Positions 62,823 to 64,000 of a DNA stretch of 64,000 bases are shown here, one piece after another (positions within the stretch are counted from its first letter, which is position 1; the number at the start of each line of letters is the position of its first letter). The notes under the pieces were generated by a model that was not told where the DNA came from, ran no database searches, and saw only the letters and a list, made by a program, of their open reading frames with translations. Position numbers and translations under genes: made by a program. Location: assembly GCA_036941025.1 (NCBI GenBank), contig JAYMNP010000001.1, positions 3,764,001 through 3,828,000 on the forward strand, given 5' to 3'. Source of the stretch: Lachnospiraceae bacterium JLR.KK002 (GTDB taxonomy: Bacteria; Bacillota; Clostridia; Lachnospirales; Lachnospiraceae).

Positions 62823-62956
62823 ATATAGGTTAATCTAGCTATATCCTGTATCTGCGACAGTGAGTAATTTTTGTCTATTTGTCAGCAGCCAATAACTATT
62901 CATTATCCCTTCAATACAAATCCATCTAAACCAACGGATAACTATCAATTATCCAT
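62823..62956. repeat. Right copy of the perfect 134-bp inverted repeat
   Basis: Reverse complement of 55644-55777 with no mismatch. On the minus strand its inner end runs into TATATT (62827-62822), a -10-like hexamer at the same place as TATAAT on the left, 49 bases before the SIR2-STAND start. Confidence 0.95.
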
Positions 62957-63047
62957 CATTCATTTCTCTTTCTCCCCTGCCCAAACCACGCCGCCCCATC
63001 CTTAGATGAAGCGGCGCAAGTACAAAAACACCTGTTATATTTTCTGA

Positions 63048-63971
63048 TTAAGACACACAAAAATCCTTTCGTGGATGTTTCCTGGTCAGAATATCCCGTT
63101 GCTTGGACATTGCCACGTGGGTATAGATTTCCGTAATGTTGATGGAGCTGTGCCCCAGCATTTCCTGAATGTAGCGGATATCCACATCGGATTCCAGCAG
63201 GCAGGTGGCAAAGGTATGGCGGAACATATGGGGCGTAATATGTTGCTCAATGGAGGCCAGGGCGGCATATTTGTTGATAATTCGCCGGACAGACTGGTCT
63301 GACAGGGGCTGATGGCAGTGGTTGATGAAAAAGCAGCCGCAGGCGGTAATTTCCTGCTGGTATTCCTGCTGATATTCCTGCAGAATGCGGAGCACATCTT
63401 CATTGCCAATCTGGATTCTGCGTTCCTTTGAGCCTTTTCCGTAGATAAGGATGGTTTTATCATCCAAATCCACGTCCGATACTTTCAGGGCGCAAAGCTC
63501 GGAAATCCGCATACCGGTGGCAAAAAGGAGTTCTATGACTGCAATATCCCGCAGAACATTGTGTTGCTGGTAAGGCGTTCTGGCAGCAGCGCGCTGCCGG
63601 TACATGGTGGACAGAAGGAGTTCCATGGTATGGAGGGGGATAGTTTTGGGCAGGATAACAGGCTCACGGAATTTTACCTGAATTTTATTGAAAGGGTTGA
63701 GGGAGATAAGGTCTTTATATTCCAGATAGTGGAAGAAAGCCTTTAAAGAAGCAATTTTCCGTTTGACGGTTTTGGACTTATAGATGGTATGGAGCGGAGC
63801 GATATAGGATTCCAGCAGTTCCGGGCTGATATCCGTAAGCCGGGCAGGGGAGATAGCAGAGGAAAACTGATTCAAATCAATGCGGTATGCTTTGAGGGTT
63901 TTGGAATCCAGACGCTTCTGGGACTGGCAGAATTCCAGATAAGTTTTGATTGTTGTCTGTAAATGGCTCAT
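63048..63971 (-). CDS. XerC/D-like tyrosine recombinase
   Basis: This 307-residue protein has an N-terminal SAM-like core-binding domain (about 1-90) and a catalytic domain with Arg in TGMRISELCALKV, HMFRHTFAT (HxxR), LGHSSI (His) and Tyr in TEIYTHV. AAGGAGAAA lies before the ATG. It lies 91 bases outside the right 134-bp repeat and is closer to the core genome in base composition. It may act on those repeats or be a resident Xer-type protein; not decided here. Confidence 0.88.
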   Translation of the reverse strand: MSHLQTTIKTYLEFCQSQKRLDSKTLKAYRIDLNQFSSAISPARLTDISPELLESYIAPLHTIYKSKTVKRKIASLKAFFHYLEYKDLISLNPFNKIQVKFREPVILPKTIPLHTMELLLSTMYRQRAAARTPYQQHNVLRDIAVIELLFATGMRISELCALKVSDVDLDDKTILIYGKGSKERRIQIGNEDVLRILQEYQQEYQQEITACGCFFINHCHQPLSDQSVRRIINKYAALASIEQHITPHMFRHTFATCLLESDVDIRYIQEMLGHSSINITEIYTHVAMSKQRDILTRKHPRKDFCVS

Positions 63972-64000
63972 GACAATTTCTCCTTTGTATGTGTGATATG

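Noticed and set aside
55644..62956. The 134-bp repeats as ends of an insertion sequence or transposon
   Set aside because: There is no transposase between them, no target duplication visible at the outer edges, and the repeats are much longer than typical IS ends. Kept as an inverted-repeat island instead.
1..64000. tRNA, rRNA, tmRNA or known riboswitch
   Set aside because: I looked for cloverleaf ends, GGTTCRANTCC arms and familiar riboswitch cores in the longer gaps and saw none; a covariance-model search would be needed to be sure.

Overview
The window looks like the chromosome of a spore-forming, anaerobic, low-to-mid GC Firmicute of the Lachnospiraceae type. The evidence is the Clostridia-style S10-spc-alpha ribosomal cluster (zinc-type S14, L36 and adenylate kinase; a KOW-domain gene between map and infA), a SpoVT regulator, an oxygen-sensitive class III ribonucleotide reductase, and strong AGGAGG ribosome sites throughout. 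No rRNA or tRNA gene and no CRISPR array was seen.

Layout. 0-18.7 kb is ordinary housekeeping: the end of an efflux adaptor with a permease-like partner, an ArsC/Spx-like protein, acylphosphatase, a tandem PPK2 enzyme, spoVT, a polysaccharide deacetylase, nrdD-nrdG behind two NrdR boxes, an L,D-transpeptidase, a pyruvate-kinase-like protein without C domain, an RNA methyltransferase, a type I toxin-antitoxin locus, lgt and a MATE transporter. 19.2-23.3 kb holds a two-gene cassette: a 900-residue protein with an HEVGH zinc-protease motif, and a protein ending in a diadenylate-cyclase-like domain. 23.5-45.6 kb is the ribosomal supercluster (rpsJ to rplQ, with secY, adk, map, infA and rpoA). It is interrupted between infA and rpmJ by a cell-wall-binding deacetylase, a small tyrosine recombinase flanked by 33-bp inverted repeats (a probable invertible switch) and an Ig-like surface protein. 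Several intergenic gaps of this operon are swollen by repeats.

46.6-53 kb is a graveyard of decayed genes: two-component and ABC remnants, a PIN toxin, IS3, serine and tyrosine recombinase pieces, and a second toxin-antitoxin copy. 53.3-55.4 kb carries two tandem HTH-TPR regulators facing a 48-residue secreted-peptide gene that is a candidate pheromone.

55.6-63 kb is the most unusual part. A perfect 134-bp inverted repeat (55644-55777 and 62823-62956) brackets an AT-rich 7-kb island with just two convergent genes: an ATP-grasp-like/PLP-decarboxylase fusion (891 aa) and a SIR2-STAND-TPR protein (1404 aa) of the antiphage NADase type. Each gene starts about 50 bp inside its repeat, so the repeats may carry matching promoters. 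A XerC/D-like recombinase lies just outside. The association of these two genes is not one I recognise. Functions beyond the named protein families are inference.
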